DNA from: DASQPR01 sp963836775
GTDB taxonomy: Bacteria; Actinomycetota; Actinomycetes; Mycobacteriales; Micromonosporaceae
Direction: 5' to 3'
DNA length: 64,000 bases
NCBI GenBank assembly: GCA_963836775.1
Contig: CAWIKR010000003.1
Span: 1,674,001-1,738,000 of the forward strand
How positions within the stretch are numbered: the first letter of the stretch is position 1; each line of letters begins with the position of its first letter. This document shows, piece by piece, positions 43,719 to 52,330 of this stretch. Below the pieces are notes generated by a model. The model made no database searches. It saw nothing but the letters and a program-made list of their open reading frames with translations, and was not told the origin of the DNA. A program made the position numbers and the translations under genes.

Positions 43719-44735
43719 GTGGACCATCAGGGGTCATCGACGCCATCCCGGCGCGTCACCATCAACGACATCGCTGCCGCGACCGGCGTAGCTCCGTCCA
43801 CCGTGTCGCGGGCGCTGTCCCGGCCGGGTCGGGTGAACCCGGCGACGGCGGCTCGGATCGAGGCCGTGGCGCGCTCGCTGAACTACGCCCCGAATCGGCA
43901 GGCTCGCGCGCTCACCTCGGGCCGGACCGAGACGATCGCCGTGCTCGTCAGCGACGTCACCAACCCGTTCTACTTCGGGATGATCCGTGGAACCGCGCAT
44001 CAACTGCGGTCGGCCGGCTACGCGCAGCTGCTGATCGACACCGAGGACTCGGCCGAGCTGGAGAACCATCTGCTGCACAAGATGCGGCAGTCGATCGACG
44101 GTGCTGTCCTTGCCGCGTCGCGCCTCCCCGAGCAGGTGCTCGCCACCGTCGCGACGGAGATGCCGATCGTCGCCGTCAACCGCAACGTGCCCGGCGTCCC
44201 GAGCGTGGTGATCGATTCTCCGGCCGGCATCGGACAGGCCACCGAGCATCTGGTCTCGCTCGGGCACCGCGACATCGTCTACGTCTCCGGACCGCCGATC
44301 TCCTGGGCCAACGAGGCGCGCTGGCGGTCGTTCCAGAACTCGATGTCACATCACGCGCTGCGGGCGCGCAAGATCGGTCCGTTTGCGGCATCCCGGACGT
44401 CCGGATCGGCGGCTGCCGACGCGGTCCTCAACACCGGCGCCACGGCCTGCATCGTCTTCAACGACCTGCTCGCGATCGGCATCCTGAGCCGGTTGCGGGA
44501 GCGCGACGTGGCGGTGCCGGATCAGATCAGCGTGGTGGGGTGCGACGACATCTTCGGCGCCGACTTCTGCCATCCGCCGTTGACCACCCTCAACGGCCCG
44601 ATCGAACGCGCCGGCCGGGTGGCCGTGACAATGCTGTTGTCGCGGCTCAACGGCGAGGCCGGCACTCGGCAGTCGGTGGTCCTTCCCACCCATTTGCAGG
44701 TACGCGAATCCACCGGCCCAGTGCCCCGCCGCTGA
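43719..44735 (+). CDS. LacI-family transcriptional regulator of the hexuronate genes
   Basis: 338 residues. The N-terminal helix-turn-helix and hinge are VTINDIAAATGVAPSTVSRAL and NYAPNRQARALTSGRT. The ligand-binding part is periplasmic-binding-protein-like (IAVLVSDVTNPFYFGMIRG, VIVDSPAGIGQAT-like, DLLAIGILSRLRERD, ISVVGCDDI). It probably represses the divergent sugar ABC operon and the uronate catabolic operon until a hexuronate-type inducer binds. The start is uncertain: GTG 43719 gives the shorter leader to the HTH, while TTG 43692 is also possible. Confidence 0.88.
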   Translation: MDHQGSSTPSRRVTINDIAAATGVAPSTVSRALSRPGRVNPATAARIEAVARSLNYAPNRQARALTSGRTETIAVLVSDVTNPFYFGMIRGTAHQLRSAGYAQLLIDTEDSAELENHLLHKMRQSIDGAVLAASRLPEQVLATVATEMPIVAVNRNVPGVPSVVIDSPAGIGQATEHLVSLGHRDIVYVSGPPISWANEARWRSFQNSMSHHALRARKIGPFAASRTSGSAAADAVLNTGATACIVFNDLLAIGILSRLRERDVAVPDQISVVGCDDIFGADFCHPPLTTLNGPIERAGRVAVTMLLSRLNGEAGTRQSVVLPTHLQVRESTGPVPRR

Positions 44736-45344
44736 CCCTCCTTTCTTGCTCTAATAACCATGATCCACTCGGTCGGCTGCGTCCCGCTGCGTGCGCCCCG
44801 GCTTTGCGTGCCCCGGCTTTCCCGGCTTTGCGTGCGTCCCGCCTTTCGTGCGCCCCGGCTTTGCGTGCGCCCCGCCTTGCGAGCTTTCCGTGATCAAGTG
44901 CGAGATCTTGAGCACTGGAGTCGCTATGGCGTCCCCAGCTGCACTCGTTGACGCACCTGATCATGCACTTGATCACGGGCGGCCACTGCGGCCAGGAATT
45001 GCCGGCACGGCTCCTGTTTTGTGGACGCTCACTGCTGTTTTCCGGCACGTTCCGCAGCATCCAGCGTCCACATTTGCGTCCATGGAGGACTGCGAGCGGT
45101 CCCGAGGGCGAGTGGGCTACCAGACGACGACGAAGGCGACGGTTTCCCGCGCGCGTGTGGCTGACTCGGGCACTAAGGGTCGAGAAATGACGAGATCTCG
45201 TCGAAAGTCGACTCCTAGCGGCGGAGGCAGCGGGGGTCTGCGACTCCGGGGTCGACTTTTTCAACGTACGCCCAAGTTATTCGACCCTGGACTGGGCACC
45301 GCAGCGCGGAGCGAGCTGCACACGGGTGCAGATCGACGGCAGAG
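44736..45344. repeat. Gene-free interval with tandem and inverted repeats
   Basis: 44786-44880 is a degenerate tandem array of GTGCGCCCCGGCTTTGC-like units. A perfect 12-bp inverted repeat GTGATCAAGTGC (44890-44901) faces 44965-44976. GACGAGATCTCGTC (45189-45202) is a 14-bp palindrome. 45204-45262 is a terminator-like inverted repeat with a T-run. No convincing gene is seen. Confidence 0.55.
45204..45262. terminator. Probable terminator with T-run
   Basis: AAAGTCGACTCC (45204-45215) pairs with 45248-45259 with one mismatch, and T residues follow. It is downstream of the minus-strand DUF4240 gene and can serve both directions. Confidence 0.5.
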
Positions 45345-46181
45345 TCACATCACGAAGTTTGACGAGTAGAGCCGGTGCAACCTCGGCAGCCGGGCCGCGA
45401 TCTGCTCGTCATCCTCGAAGTCCCAGAACGGCTCGAGCTCCGGATAGAGGATCGTGAAATATCCGGCCGGGAGATCCTCGCCGGTGACTCGCCGGTACGC
45501 CGACCAGACCGCACCAAGCATGTCCTCGGCTTCCAGTTCCAATCCGTCGGTGGCGGCCCGGATGACAGCGGGGAGTTCGGCGAGCGAATCGGGGTCGGCG
45601 ACCGCGCGCTCGTAGGCCGCCCGGCCCTGAGACATCAGCCAGCCGCGGAAGTAGTCGAATCCGTCGTCGGAACATCCGCCGTTGATCAGGTAGGCGGCTG
45701 CCCACATTTCCGTCGTGTACGACGCCGCGAGCGCGGTCCACAGCGGCTGCGCGAACTCGGCAATGTCGTCCGGCTCGAGCGCCGACAAGAGCCCGGTCAG
45801 CGCGGCCGCCACGGCTGCGCCGTCGGTAGGGTCGCCGACCACCATCCGAGCGGCACGGATGAGATCCCACCAGGAGTCGACCACGGCCGGGTTGCCGCTG
45901 ACCGGCTTGCCCGGAGGGCGTTCGTCGACCGCCGCGCTGTCGACGACCGGCGCATCCCCTCCAGCTGTTGCGGCACCGGGTGCGGCGGCGGTGTCGGAGG
46001 GCGCGGCGGCCCGGTCGGCCGGGGAGGCTGCACCACGGGATGGAGCCGCGCCCGGGGCGGCGGGGCCCGACAACGCAGCGGCCGAGGTGGCAGCCGAACT
46101 GGACGACGCGACGGCCGGGGAGGCTGCACCGCGAGAAGGAGCCGCGCCGCCATCAGACCTGGCCGACCTGTCGATGATCAC
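45345..46181 (-). CDS. DUF4240-domain protein with Ala/Ser/Pro-rich N-terminal linker
   Basis: 278 residues from GTG 46181. After 8 residues (IIDRSARS) comes an 80-residue low-complexity Ala/Ser/Pro/Gly stretch with a duplicated GAAPSRGAASPA unit. Residues about 105-270 match DUF4240: WWDLIRAARMVVG, EMWAAAYLINGGCSDDGFDY and FRGWLMSQGRAAYERAV. Function unknown; the family is often found near tailoring or defence-like genes. GTG overlaps the stop of the small upstream gene (GTGA), so it is translated together with it. Confidence 0.8.
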   Translation of the reverse strand: MIIDRSARSDGGAAPSRGAASPAVASSSSAATSAAALSGPAAPGAAPSRGAASPADRAAAPSDTAAAPGAATAGGDAPVVDSAAVDERPPGKPVSGNPAVVDSWWDLIRAARMVVGDPTDGAAVAAALTGLLSALEPDDIAEFAQPLWTALAASYTTEMWAAAYLINGGCSDDGFDYFRGWLMSQGRAAYERAVADPDSLAELPAVIRAATDGLELEAEDMLGAVWSAYRRVTGEDLPAGYFTILYPELEPFWDFEDDEQIAARLPRLHRLYSSNFVM

Positions 46182-46423
46182 TGGTTCGCCTCCACACCGC
46201 GCATAATGCCAGCCCGGTGCGACATTTCGCGTCGCGAACCCCACTCACCGGGACCAATGATCTGGAGCCCGATCTGCGCGGCGAGCCAGGCCGCGCGCCG
46301 GTCCTCGCCGTCCCACGGTCCGACGATCACATAGAGCGTGCTCCACGGAGCCGGCGATTCAGAGTTGATGTTGTCGCCGTTGATCACCAGGGTCGCGCCG
46401 ATGTGCTTGCGCTGGATCAACAT
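46178..46423 (-). CDS. Small hypothetical protein coupled to the DUF4240 gene
   Basis: 81 residues from the ATG at 46423 (MLIQRKHIGATLVINGDNI). It contains PWSTLYVIVGPWDGEDRRAA and has no membrane segment. Its stop overlaps the start of the DUF4240 gene by GTGA. I recognise no family; the longer frame upstream (Arg/Ser-rich) is unlikely to be coding. Confidence 0.5.
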   Translation of the reverse strand: MLIQRKHIGATLVINGDNINSESPAPWSTLYVIVGPWDGEDRRAAWLAAQIGLQIIGPGEWGSRREMSHRAGIMRGVEANQ

Positions 46424-46484
46424 GGTTCGGATAGCGGAAGAAGTCGATGCCTGCCGATGACAATGCCGTCGCCACCGAGTCGGT

Positions 46485-46688
46485 TTAAGGGTCGACGAAC
46501 GAGAGCGTGCACCGCCCCTTGAGGCCGGCATACCTGATCACGTCGGCCGCCGCCGGGGTGCCGAGGTGCAGAGAGTGCTCGAAACCGGCTTTGAGGCCGT
46601 CACCGATCTCGGTGAGCCGGCCGATCGCAGCCAGAGCCTGTTCACGGTCGGTGCCGCGCCAGATCGGGTAGTAGACGTCATTGCTCAC
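46485..46688 (-). CDS. Small hypothetical protein downstream of the ManD-type gene
   Basis: 67 residues from GTG 46688. It includes YYPIWRGTDREQALAAIGRL and ends RCTLSFVDP. It follows the dehydratase gene by 10 bases, so it probably sits on the uronate transcript. No family recognised. Confidence 0.45.
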   Translation of the reverse strand: MSNDVYYPIWRGTDREQALAAIGRLTEIGDGLKAGFEHSLHLGTPAAADVIRYAGLKGRCTLSFVDP

Positions 46689-46698
46689 CCGAGGATGA

Positions 46699-47937
46699 TC
46701 ACCAGTCGTGCACAGTGCCGTCCATCAGCCGGTTGACTGGCAGATAGGCCTGGTCGTAGGGATGGGCGTTGGCAACCTCGTCGAGATAGGAGACTCCAAG
46801 CCCGGGGGAGTCGCCCGGGATCAGGAGACCGTCCGCGAACCTGTAGGTGGGCTGGAACACCTCATCGGTGACCGGACTGTGCTTCATGTATTCCTGGATC
46901 CCGAAGTTGTGCAGCGCGATGCCGAGATGCAGAGCGGCGGCCATGCCGACCGGGGAGATGTCGGTCGGACCGTGCATGCCGGACTTGATCTGGTAGATGC
47001 CGGCGTAGTCGAAGATCCGCCGCAGCGCCGTGATGCCACCGGCGTGCGTGACCGGTGACCGGACATAGTCGATCAGCTGGTTCTCGATCAGCTCGCGATA
47101 GTCCCAGATGGTGTTGAACACCTCGCCGATCGCGAGCGGCGTGGTGGTGTGCTCGCGGACGAGACGCAGCGCGGCCTGGTTCTCGGCCGGCGTCACATCT
47201 TCCAACCAGAAGAGGTCGTACGGTTCCAGCGACTTGCCGAGCTTCGCCGCCTGGATCGGAGTCAGACGGTGATGCGCATCGTGCAGCAGCGGCAGCTCGG
47301 GACCGAATTCATTGCGTACGGCTTCGAAGACCGTCGGAGCGTGCCGGAGGTAGGCCCGGGTGTCCCAGCGTTCCTCGACCGGCTGTGCGCCCCGCCGGGC
47401 CGGCTCGTGGTCGTAGCGGGCGGTGCCTCCGGTGCCGGCGAACGCGCTGGCGGCGACGCCGTAGACCGAATCGAGGCCGGGGATGCCGGTCTGCACCCGG
47501 ATCGCCCGGAAGCCCTCGGCCTGATGCTGCCGGATCGAGTCGAAGAGTTCCGGAATCTCCCGTCCGGAGGCGTGGCCGTAGGCCAGGCAGCCCTCCCGGC
47601 TCTTGCCGCCCAGCAGCTGGTAGAGCGGCATCCCGGCGTGCTTGGCCTTGATGTCCCACAGCGCGGTGTCCACCGCCGCGATCGCGGCCATCGTGATCGG
47701 GCCGCGGCGCCAGTAGGCCCCGCGGTAGAGGTACTGCCAGGTGTCCTCGATCCGATGCTCGTCCCGGCCGAGAATCAGCGGCACCACGTGATCCTGCAGG
47801 TAGGACGCCACCGCCAGTTCACGGCCGTTGACGGTGGCGTCGCCGAGTCCGGTGACCCCGTCCGACGTCGTGATCCGGACCGTGACGAAGTTCCGTCCCG
47901 GGCTGGCAACGAGGACTTCGGCGGATTCGATGGTCAT
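46699..47937 (-). CDS. manD: D-mannonate dehydratase, enolase superfamily (ManD type)
   Basis: 412 residues, the length of ManD enzymes. The capping N-terminus (TVRITTSDGVTGLGDATVNG) and barrel show the metal ligands: Asp in LLHDAHHRLTP, Glu in FWLEDVTPAE and Glu in AIGEVFNT. The DAHH histidine is the candidate catalytic base, and Arg-Val-Gln-Thr and TARYDHEP match the ManD substrate loop. It dehydrates D-mannonate to 2-keto-3-deoxygluconate. ATG overlaps the reductase stop (ATGA), supporting the assignment to the hexuronate pathway. A gluconate specificity within the same family is the alternative. Confidence 0.88.
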   Translation of the reverse strand: MTIESAEVLVASPGRNFVTVRITTSDGVTGLGDATVNGRELAVASYLQDHVVPLILGRDEHRIEDTWQYLYRGAYWRRGPITMAAIAAVDTALWDIKAKHAGMPLYQLLGGKSREGCLAYGHASGREIPELFDSIRQHQAEGFRAIRVQTGIPGLDSVYGVAASAFAGTGGTARYDHEPARRGAQPVEERWDTRAYLRHAPTVFEAVRNEFGPELPLLHDAHHRLTPIQAAKLGKSLEPYDLFWLEDVTPAENQAALRLVREHTTTPLAIGEVFNTIWDYRELIENQLIDYVRSPVTHAGGITALRRIFDYAGIYQIKSGMHGPTDISPVGMAAALHLGIALHNFGIQEYMKHSPVTDEVFQPTYRFADGLLIPGDSPGLGVSYLDEVANAHPYDQAYLPVNRLMDGTVHDW

Positions 47938-49127
47938 CGGGCGCGTCCAATCTGACTGCGGAAATCGGTGATGGCGTCGACGAACGTCTTGTCGTCGGCC
48001 AGAGCGTCGGAGAGCCGGGACACGGCACCCGCGGTGTCCGGGGGAGCGTCGATGTACGTCAGATAGGCGGCGATGGCGAGCGCGGCCGCGTCTGCGGAGC
48101 GGCCGGCGGCTCGTAGTGCCACGGCCGGTTCGGCGACGCGTACCCGCATCTTTTCCGGACCGTTCTCGGTGATCTGGGTGAGCGGATATCCGATCGCCGT
48201 GTTCGCGAAGCGGGCCCGGAGTCGCGGCACGTAGTCGTCGACCTCGTCCGGATCCAGGAGCGTCGCGACCTCGGCCCACCAGGCCTCGATCGCCTCGGTG
48301 ATGGTGTCGTCGGAGTTGGCATCGGAGAGCGTTTGGCAGCCGCGCAGCAGGCCGAGGTAGGCCATCAGTGAGTGGGCGCCGTTGAGCAGCCACAATTTGC
48401 GCTGCTCCCACGGCTCGATGTCGTCGACGAACTGGGCGTCGGCCCGTTCCCAGCGCGGCCTCGAGCCGGGGAAGTCGCCGCTGAGCACCCAATCGCGGAA
48501 TGGCTCGGTGATCACCGGCGCCCGGTCGGCGAAGCCGGTCAGCCGCTCCACCTTCGCCAGATCCTCGGCGGTGGGCCGGGGCGTGATCCGGTCCACGCTG
48601 GTGTTGACGAAGCTGACCTCGGTGGACAGCCAGGCCCGCAGGTCCGGTTCGTCGGCGGCGAGGGTGAGGAGGAGGTCGGCGACGCGTACGCCGTTGGTGG
48701 AGAGGTTGTCGCAGGGCACCACCGCGATCGGTGCGCCGCCGGCCCGGAACCGCGCGCGCAGGCCGGACAGCAGCCGGGCCGGCGGCGCAGCATCGAGTTG
48801 GTAGCCGGCCTCGGTCACCGTCATCGTCACCACACCGGTGGCCGGATCCGCCACCCGCGCGTCGAAGGTCGCCTGGTCGGCGCCGTCGAACGCCTCGCGG
48901 AGGGCGGTCACGATTTCGAATCGGTCCTCCTCCGAGTCGCGCTTCACCAGGGTGTAGCGGCATCCCTGGGCGTTGAGCACGGCGGCGGCGTCCGGGCGGC
49001 GGCCGGTGAACGCGGTGATTGTCCACTGCTCCCGATCGTCTGGATGCGCCACCACCCAGGTCCACCAGCACTGGTGGGCCCGGTGAAAGTTGCCGAGTCC
49101 CATGTGGACGATTCGTCTGTCGGTCAT
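47934..49127 (-). CDS. uxuB: Mannitol dehydrogenase family oxidoreductase, probable fructuronate reductase
   Basis: 397 residues. The NAD-binding start is IVHMGLGNFHRAHQ. Family segments are VVPCDNLSTNGVRVADLLL, SFVNTSVDRITPRP, and the catalytic-site stretch KLWLLNGAHSLMAYLGLLRG with the lysine. It reduces D-fructuronate to D-mannonate with NADH. The specificity is inferred from its position between uronate isomerase and the mannonate dehydratase. It starts 19 bases after the isomerase stop, with a GGCGGAG ribosome site. Confidence 0.88.
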   Translation of the reverse strand: MTDRRIVHMGLGNFHRAHQCWWTWVVAHPDDREQWTITAFTGRRPDAAAVLNAQGCRYTLVKRDSEEDRFEIVTALREAFDGADQATFDARVADPATGVVTMTVTEAGYQLDAAPPARLLSGLRARFRAGGAPIAVVPCDNLSTNGVRVADLLLTLAADEPDLRAWLSTEVSFVNTSVDRITPRPTAEDLAKVERLTGFADRAPVITEPFRDWVLSGDFPGSRPRWERADAQFVDDIEPWEQRKLWLLNGAHSLMAYLGLLRGCQTLSDANSDDTITEAIEAWWAEVATLLDPDEVDDYVPRLRARFANTAIGYPLTQITENGPEKMRVRVAEPAVALRAAGRSADAAALAIAAYLTYIDAPPDTAGAVSRLSDALADDKTFVDAITDFRSQIGRAR

Positions 49128-49146
49128 GGCTGCAAACTCCGCCCGG

Positions 49147-50535
49147 TCATAGCTTGAACACCCGCCGGGGAGCAGCGTCGATCAGGTCCACGACGATGTC
49201 CGCGGCCTGATCCTCAGTGATCCGGCGCTCGACCACCAGGCGCGCCAGCACGCCGGCCTCGACCCTACGGGCGGCGTCGTGCCGGGCCGGGATCGAGCAG
49301 AACCCGCGGGTGTCGTCGATGAACCCGGAGGACCGGGAGAATCCGGTGGTCTCGGTGACCGCCTCGCGGAACCTCCGGATCGCCCACGGCGCATCCAGGA
49401 ACCACCATGGCGCGCCGAGATAGACCGAGGGGTAGAAGCCGGCCAGCGGAGCCAGCTCCCGGGAGAACACCGTTTCGTCGGTGGTGAACAGGACGAGGTG
49501 AAAACCGTGGGCAGTGCCGAAGTCGTTGAGCAGCGGTTGCAGCCCGGCGGTGAACGAGGTCGGCACCGGAATGTCGTGACCGGTGTCCGGCCCGAACCGC
49601 TCCAGCGTCGGGCCGTGATGACTGCGGTAGATCCCCGGGTGCACGGTCATCACGAGACCGTCGTCGACCGACATGCGAGCCATCTCGTAGAGCATGTGGG
49701 CTTCGAAGAGGGCCGGGTCGCCCGGATTCGGCGTACCGCCGCGGAGGCGATCGAACAGCGCGGCCGCATCGCGGCGATCGAGCCGCGCGGAGGCCGGCCG
49801 GCGCACGCCGTGGTCGGCCGAGACCGCGCCGGCCGAGATGAAGTGCTCGCGGCGGCCGGCCAGCGCGCTCAGGTATCCGGCATAGCCGGCGCTGCCGCCG
49901 CCGGCCTCGGCGATCAACCGATCCACGTGCCTGGTCCAGGCCGGATCGAAGGCATTCAGATATCGGTCCGGACGATAGGTCGGCAGTACGCGGGCCTGCG
50001 GCCGCACCGTGCGATGCGCGTCGAGTGTGTCCAGCGGATCGTCGGTGGTCGCGAGCACCTCGACGCCGAAGCGCCGGAACAGCGCGAGCGGCCGGAATTC
50101 GGGTCGGGCCAGGGCGCTCGCGATGTGGTCGAACAACTCGTCGGCGTTGTCCGGACTCGGATCCTCGGCGACGCCGAGCACGTGAAACAGCTCGCCGGCC
50201 AGCCAGTATCCGGACGCGGTGCCGGCGAACCGCGGCCAGCCGGCGCAGAACTCGCGCCAGACATCGCGCGCCGTGACGCCGGTGCCGGGCCGCAGCCGCT
50301 CCATCGGTACGCCGCCGGCGTGCAGCAGCCGCGTCACGTAGTGGTCCGGAGTGACAAGCAACGACGCGGCGTCGGTGAATGGGCGATCCTCGGCCAGGAT
50401 GTCGATGTCGATGTGACCGTGCACCGACACGATCGGCAGCTTCTCCACCAGCGCCAGCAGGCCGCGAGCGATCTGGCGGGTGCCGGGATCGGCGGGCAGC
50501 AGCCGATCCGGGTCAGCGGCCAGTGCCACGCTCAC
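49147..50535 (-). CDS. uxaC: Glucuronate (uronate) isomerase
   Basis: 462 residues, the expected size. Active-site segments are the N-terminal VSVHGHIDIDILAEDRPF (HGH metal site), GVEVLATTDDPLDTLDAH, LPTYRPDRYLNAF and YRSHHGPTL; the C-terminal region has SSGFIDDTRGFCSIPARHD. It converts D-glucuronate to D-fructuronate (and galacturonate to tagaturonate). GTG 50535 (VSVALAAD) is chosen because longer frames run through unrelated sequence. It is the first gene of the uronate operon, with a LacI-type site 61 bases upstream. Confidence 0.9.
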   Translation of the reverse strand: MSVALAADPDRLLPADPGTRQIARGLLALVEKLPIVSVHGHIDIDILAEDRPFTDAASLLVTPDHYVTRLLHAGGVPMERLRPGTGVTARDVWREFCAGWPRFAGTASGYWLAGELFHVLGVAEDPSPDNADELFDHIASALARPEFRPLALFRRFGVEVLATTDDPLDTLDAHRTVRPQARVLPTYRPDRYLNAFDPAWTRHVDRLIAEAGGGSAGYAGYLSALAGRREHFISAGAVSADHGVRRPASARLDRRDAAALFDRLRGGTPNPGDPALFEAHMLYEMARMSVDDGLVMTVHPGIYRSHHGPTLERFGPDTGHDIPVPTSFTAGLQPLLNDFGTAHGFHLVLFTTDETVFSRELAPLAGFYPSVYLGAPWWFLDAPWAIRRFREAVTETTGFSRSSGFIDDTRGFCSIPARHDAARRVEAGVLARLVVERRITEDQAADIVVDLIDAAPRRVFKL

Positions 50536-50595
50536 GTCCGGCCATCCCTTCCTTGGTGACTGCGTTCGCGAACCTAGCCACCCGGCCGCGCGATC

Positions 50596-50609
50596 AGCAA
50601 CCGATTGCC
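50596..50609. promoter_or_regulatory. LacI-family operator before the uronate operon
   Basis: AGCAACCGATTGCC shares GCAACCG and TTGCC with the operator next to the lacI-type gene. Confidence 0.55.
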
Positions 50610-50651
50610 AGAGTTTGCCGCCGCAACCTATTCCGTGCCTCGATGACTTGC

Positions 50652-50657
50652 TAGCGT
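50652..50657 (+). promoter_or_regulatory. Leaderless-type -10 box (TAGCGT)
   Basis: It ends 8 nt before the ATG at 50666. Confidence 0.35.
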
Positions 50658-50665
50658 CTGGCGCC

Positions 50666-50776
50666 ATGAACGCCTCCACGCCAGGTTTCTCATTCTCGAT
50701 CAGTCCGTGCTGTTGCGCGCTGGTTCTCATCGGCGTGGTCGTCTGGCTGGTGATGCGGAGCCGTAAGAACGGCTGA
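50666..50776 (+). CDS. Single-helix small membrane peptide
   Basis: 36 residues: a short polar start, three consecutive cysteines (SPCCCALVLIGVVVWLVM), one membrane helix and a basic end (RSRKNG). The positive-inside tail and -10 box spacing support it. Function unknown. Confidence 0.4.
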   Translation: MNASTPGFSFSISPCCCALVLIGVVVWLVMRSRKNG

Positions 50777-50805
50777 GTCGTTAGTACAAGCGTATGAAAG
50801 TGCGC

Positions 50806-50811
50806 TAGGGT
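50806..50811 (+). promoter_or_regulatory. Leaderless-type -10 box (TAGGGT)
   Basis: It ends 6 nt before the ATG at 50818. Confidence 0.5.
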
Positions 50812-50817
50812 GGCGAT

Positions 50818-51450
50818 ATGACCGCCGCATTTCAGGGCTCGCTCCTGGATCTTCTGGGCGGGACCGACATCGAGGCGGGCCCGCTGCGTCCAGAGCGGGT
50901 GGATTTGACGCTCGGAGCCTGGGTCGACGTCCAGCGCGGCTGGATGCGCGGCGCCGATGCGCTCTTCGATCATCTTGCCGATCGGGTGCCCTGGCACGCC
51001 GAGCGCCGTCAGATGTATGAGCGGATGGTCGACGTGCCGCGGCTGCTGTCGTTCTATGACGTCGACGCCGACCTGCCGCATCCGGCGCTGGTGGAGGCGC
51101 GAGCGATGCTCGATGAGCACTACGCCGCCGAGCTCGGCGAGCGGTTCCGGACCGCGGGGCTCTGCTATTACCGAGACGGCCGGGACAGCGTGGCGTGGCA
51201 TGGCGACCGGATCGGTCGCGGTCAGGACGAGGACACCATGGTCGCGATCATCTCGGTCGGAGCGCCCCGGGCTCTGCTGCTGCGCCCGCGCTTCGGATCC
51301 GGCGACACGTTGCGATACGAACTCGGCCACGGCGACCTGATCGTGATGGGTGGCAGCTGCCAGCGGACCTGGGATCACGCCATCCCCAAGACGGCCCGAC
51401 CGGCCGGGCCCCGGATCAGCATCCAGTTCCGGCCGATGGGCGTGCGCTAA
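50818..51450 (+). CDS. AlkB-family Fe(II)/2-oxoglutarate-dependent dioxygenase
   Basis: 210 residues. The iron-binding HxD...H set is in VAWHGDRIG and RTWDHAIPK, and the 2-oxoglutarate arginine pair in PRISIQFRP. The nucleotide-recognition lid (RQMYERMVDVPRLLSFY) precedes them. The enzyme probably repairs alkylated bases in DNA or RNA by oxidative demethylation. ATG 50818 is preceded by a clear -10 box, so it is transcribed without a leader. Confidence 0.9.
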   Translation: MTAAFQGSLLDLLGGTDIEAGPLRPERVDLTLGAWVDVQRGWMRGADALFDHLADRVPWHAERRQMYERMVDVPRLLSFYDVDADLPHPALVEARAMLDEHYAAELGERFRTAGLCYYRDGRDSVAWHGDRIGRGQDEDTMVAIISVGAPRALLLRPRFGSGDTLRYELGHGDLIVMGGSCQRTWDHAIPKTARPAGPRISIQFRPMGVR

Positions 51451-51469
51451 CGCGATCCGCGGTCGGCCA

Positions 51470-52330
51470 CTACCGCCATGCGAGGCTGACGACCAGGCTC
51501 CAGATGATGCCGACCAAGCTCAGCGCGATCGCCAGATAACCGAGCGTCGGTGAGTTGTTGTACCGCTTGGCATCCCGGAGCGACAGCACACCTAGAACGA
51601 TGCCGACGATCGGGCAGCAGAGCAGTCCGACGATCATGCCGATGATGCCGAAGATCTGCGTCCGGTCTTGGCCGCCGGCGGTGGCGGCTGGCTGGACCGG
51701 ACCGGAGTAACCCGGCTGCCCGTATCCGGGCTGGCCATATCCGGGCTGGCCATATCCGGGCTGCTGGCCGTAACCAGGTTGCTGTTCATAGCCAGGCTGC
51801 TGCCCGTAACCGGGTTGCTGGCCATAACCAGGTTGCTGGCCATAACCAGGTTGCTGTTCGTACCCGGGCTGCTGGCCATAACCAGGTTGCTGCCCGTAGC
51901 CGGGCTGGTCCGCGCCGGGCTGACCGGGTTGCTGGCCATAGCCCGGCTGCCCGTAGCCCGGCGGTTCATTGCCTGGTTGCTGGCCGTATCCGGGTTGCCC
52001 GTAGCTCCCAAACCCCTCTCCTTTTCCCGGCTGCCCATAACCCGGCGGTTCATTGCCTGGTTGCTGACCCGGCTGCCCGTAGTCCGGTGGCTCATTGCCT
52101 GGTTGCTGACCGGAGTTCGGCGGCTGGCCCTCCGAGCCGTAGCTCTGCGGATAGTTCTGCGGGTACGAGCCCGGAGTGCCGGTCGACCCGGGTGTGTCGC
52201 TCGGGTAGCTGCCCGGCGGGAAGTTCGACGGCGGCCCCGACGATGGCGTGCCGGATGAGTATCCGGGCGGATTGTTCGGAGGCTCGTTCTGTGGGTCGCC
52301 GGACCAATCCGGCGGCGGGTTCTGAGTCAC
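51470..52330 (-). CDS. DUF4190 membrane protein with Gly/Gln/Pro/Tyr-rich repeat domain
   Basis: 286 residues from GTG 52330 (AAGGAAGG upstream). Residues 1-205 are low complexity, with many copies of PGYGQQ in 8-9-residue periods. The C-terminal part has two helices (IIGMIVGLLCCPIVGIVLGV and LGYLAIALSLVGIIWSLVVS) as in DUF4190. The N-terminal repeats are cytoplasmic or disordered and could mediate condensation or scaffolding. The DNA is correspondingly repetitive (51710-52100). Function unknown; related proteins occur in many actinobacteria. Confidence 0.8.
   Translation of the reverse strand: MTQNPPPDWSGDPQNEPPNNPPGYSSGTPSSGPPSNFPPGSYPSDTPGSTGTPGSYPQNYPQSYGSEGQPPNSGQQPGNEPPDYGQPGQQPGNEPPGYGQPGKGEGFGSYGQPGYGQQPGNEPPGYGQPGYGQQPGQPGADQPGYGQQPGYGQQPGYEQQPGYGQQPGYGQQPGYGQQPGYEQQPGYGQQPGYGQPGYGQPGYGQPGYSGPVQPAATAGGQDRTQIFGIIGMIVGLLCCPIVGIVLGVLSLRDAKRYNNSPTLGYLAIALSLVGIIWSLVVSLAWR

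Noticed and set aside
46699..49071. A 790-residue protein covering the dehydratase and reductase
   Set aside because: The N-terminal 380 residues are the shadow frame of the reductase gene; the dehydratase has its own ATG at 47937.
49147..51378. Longer start for uronate isomerase
   Set aside because: The extra 280 residues run antisense through AlkB and contain no isomerase features.
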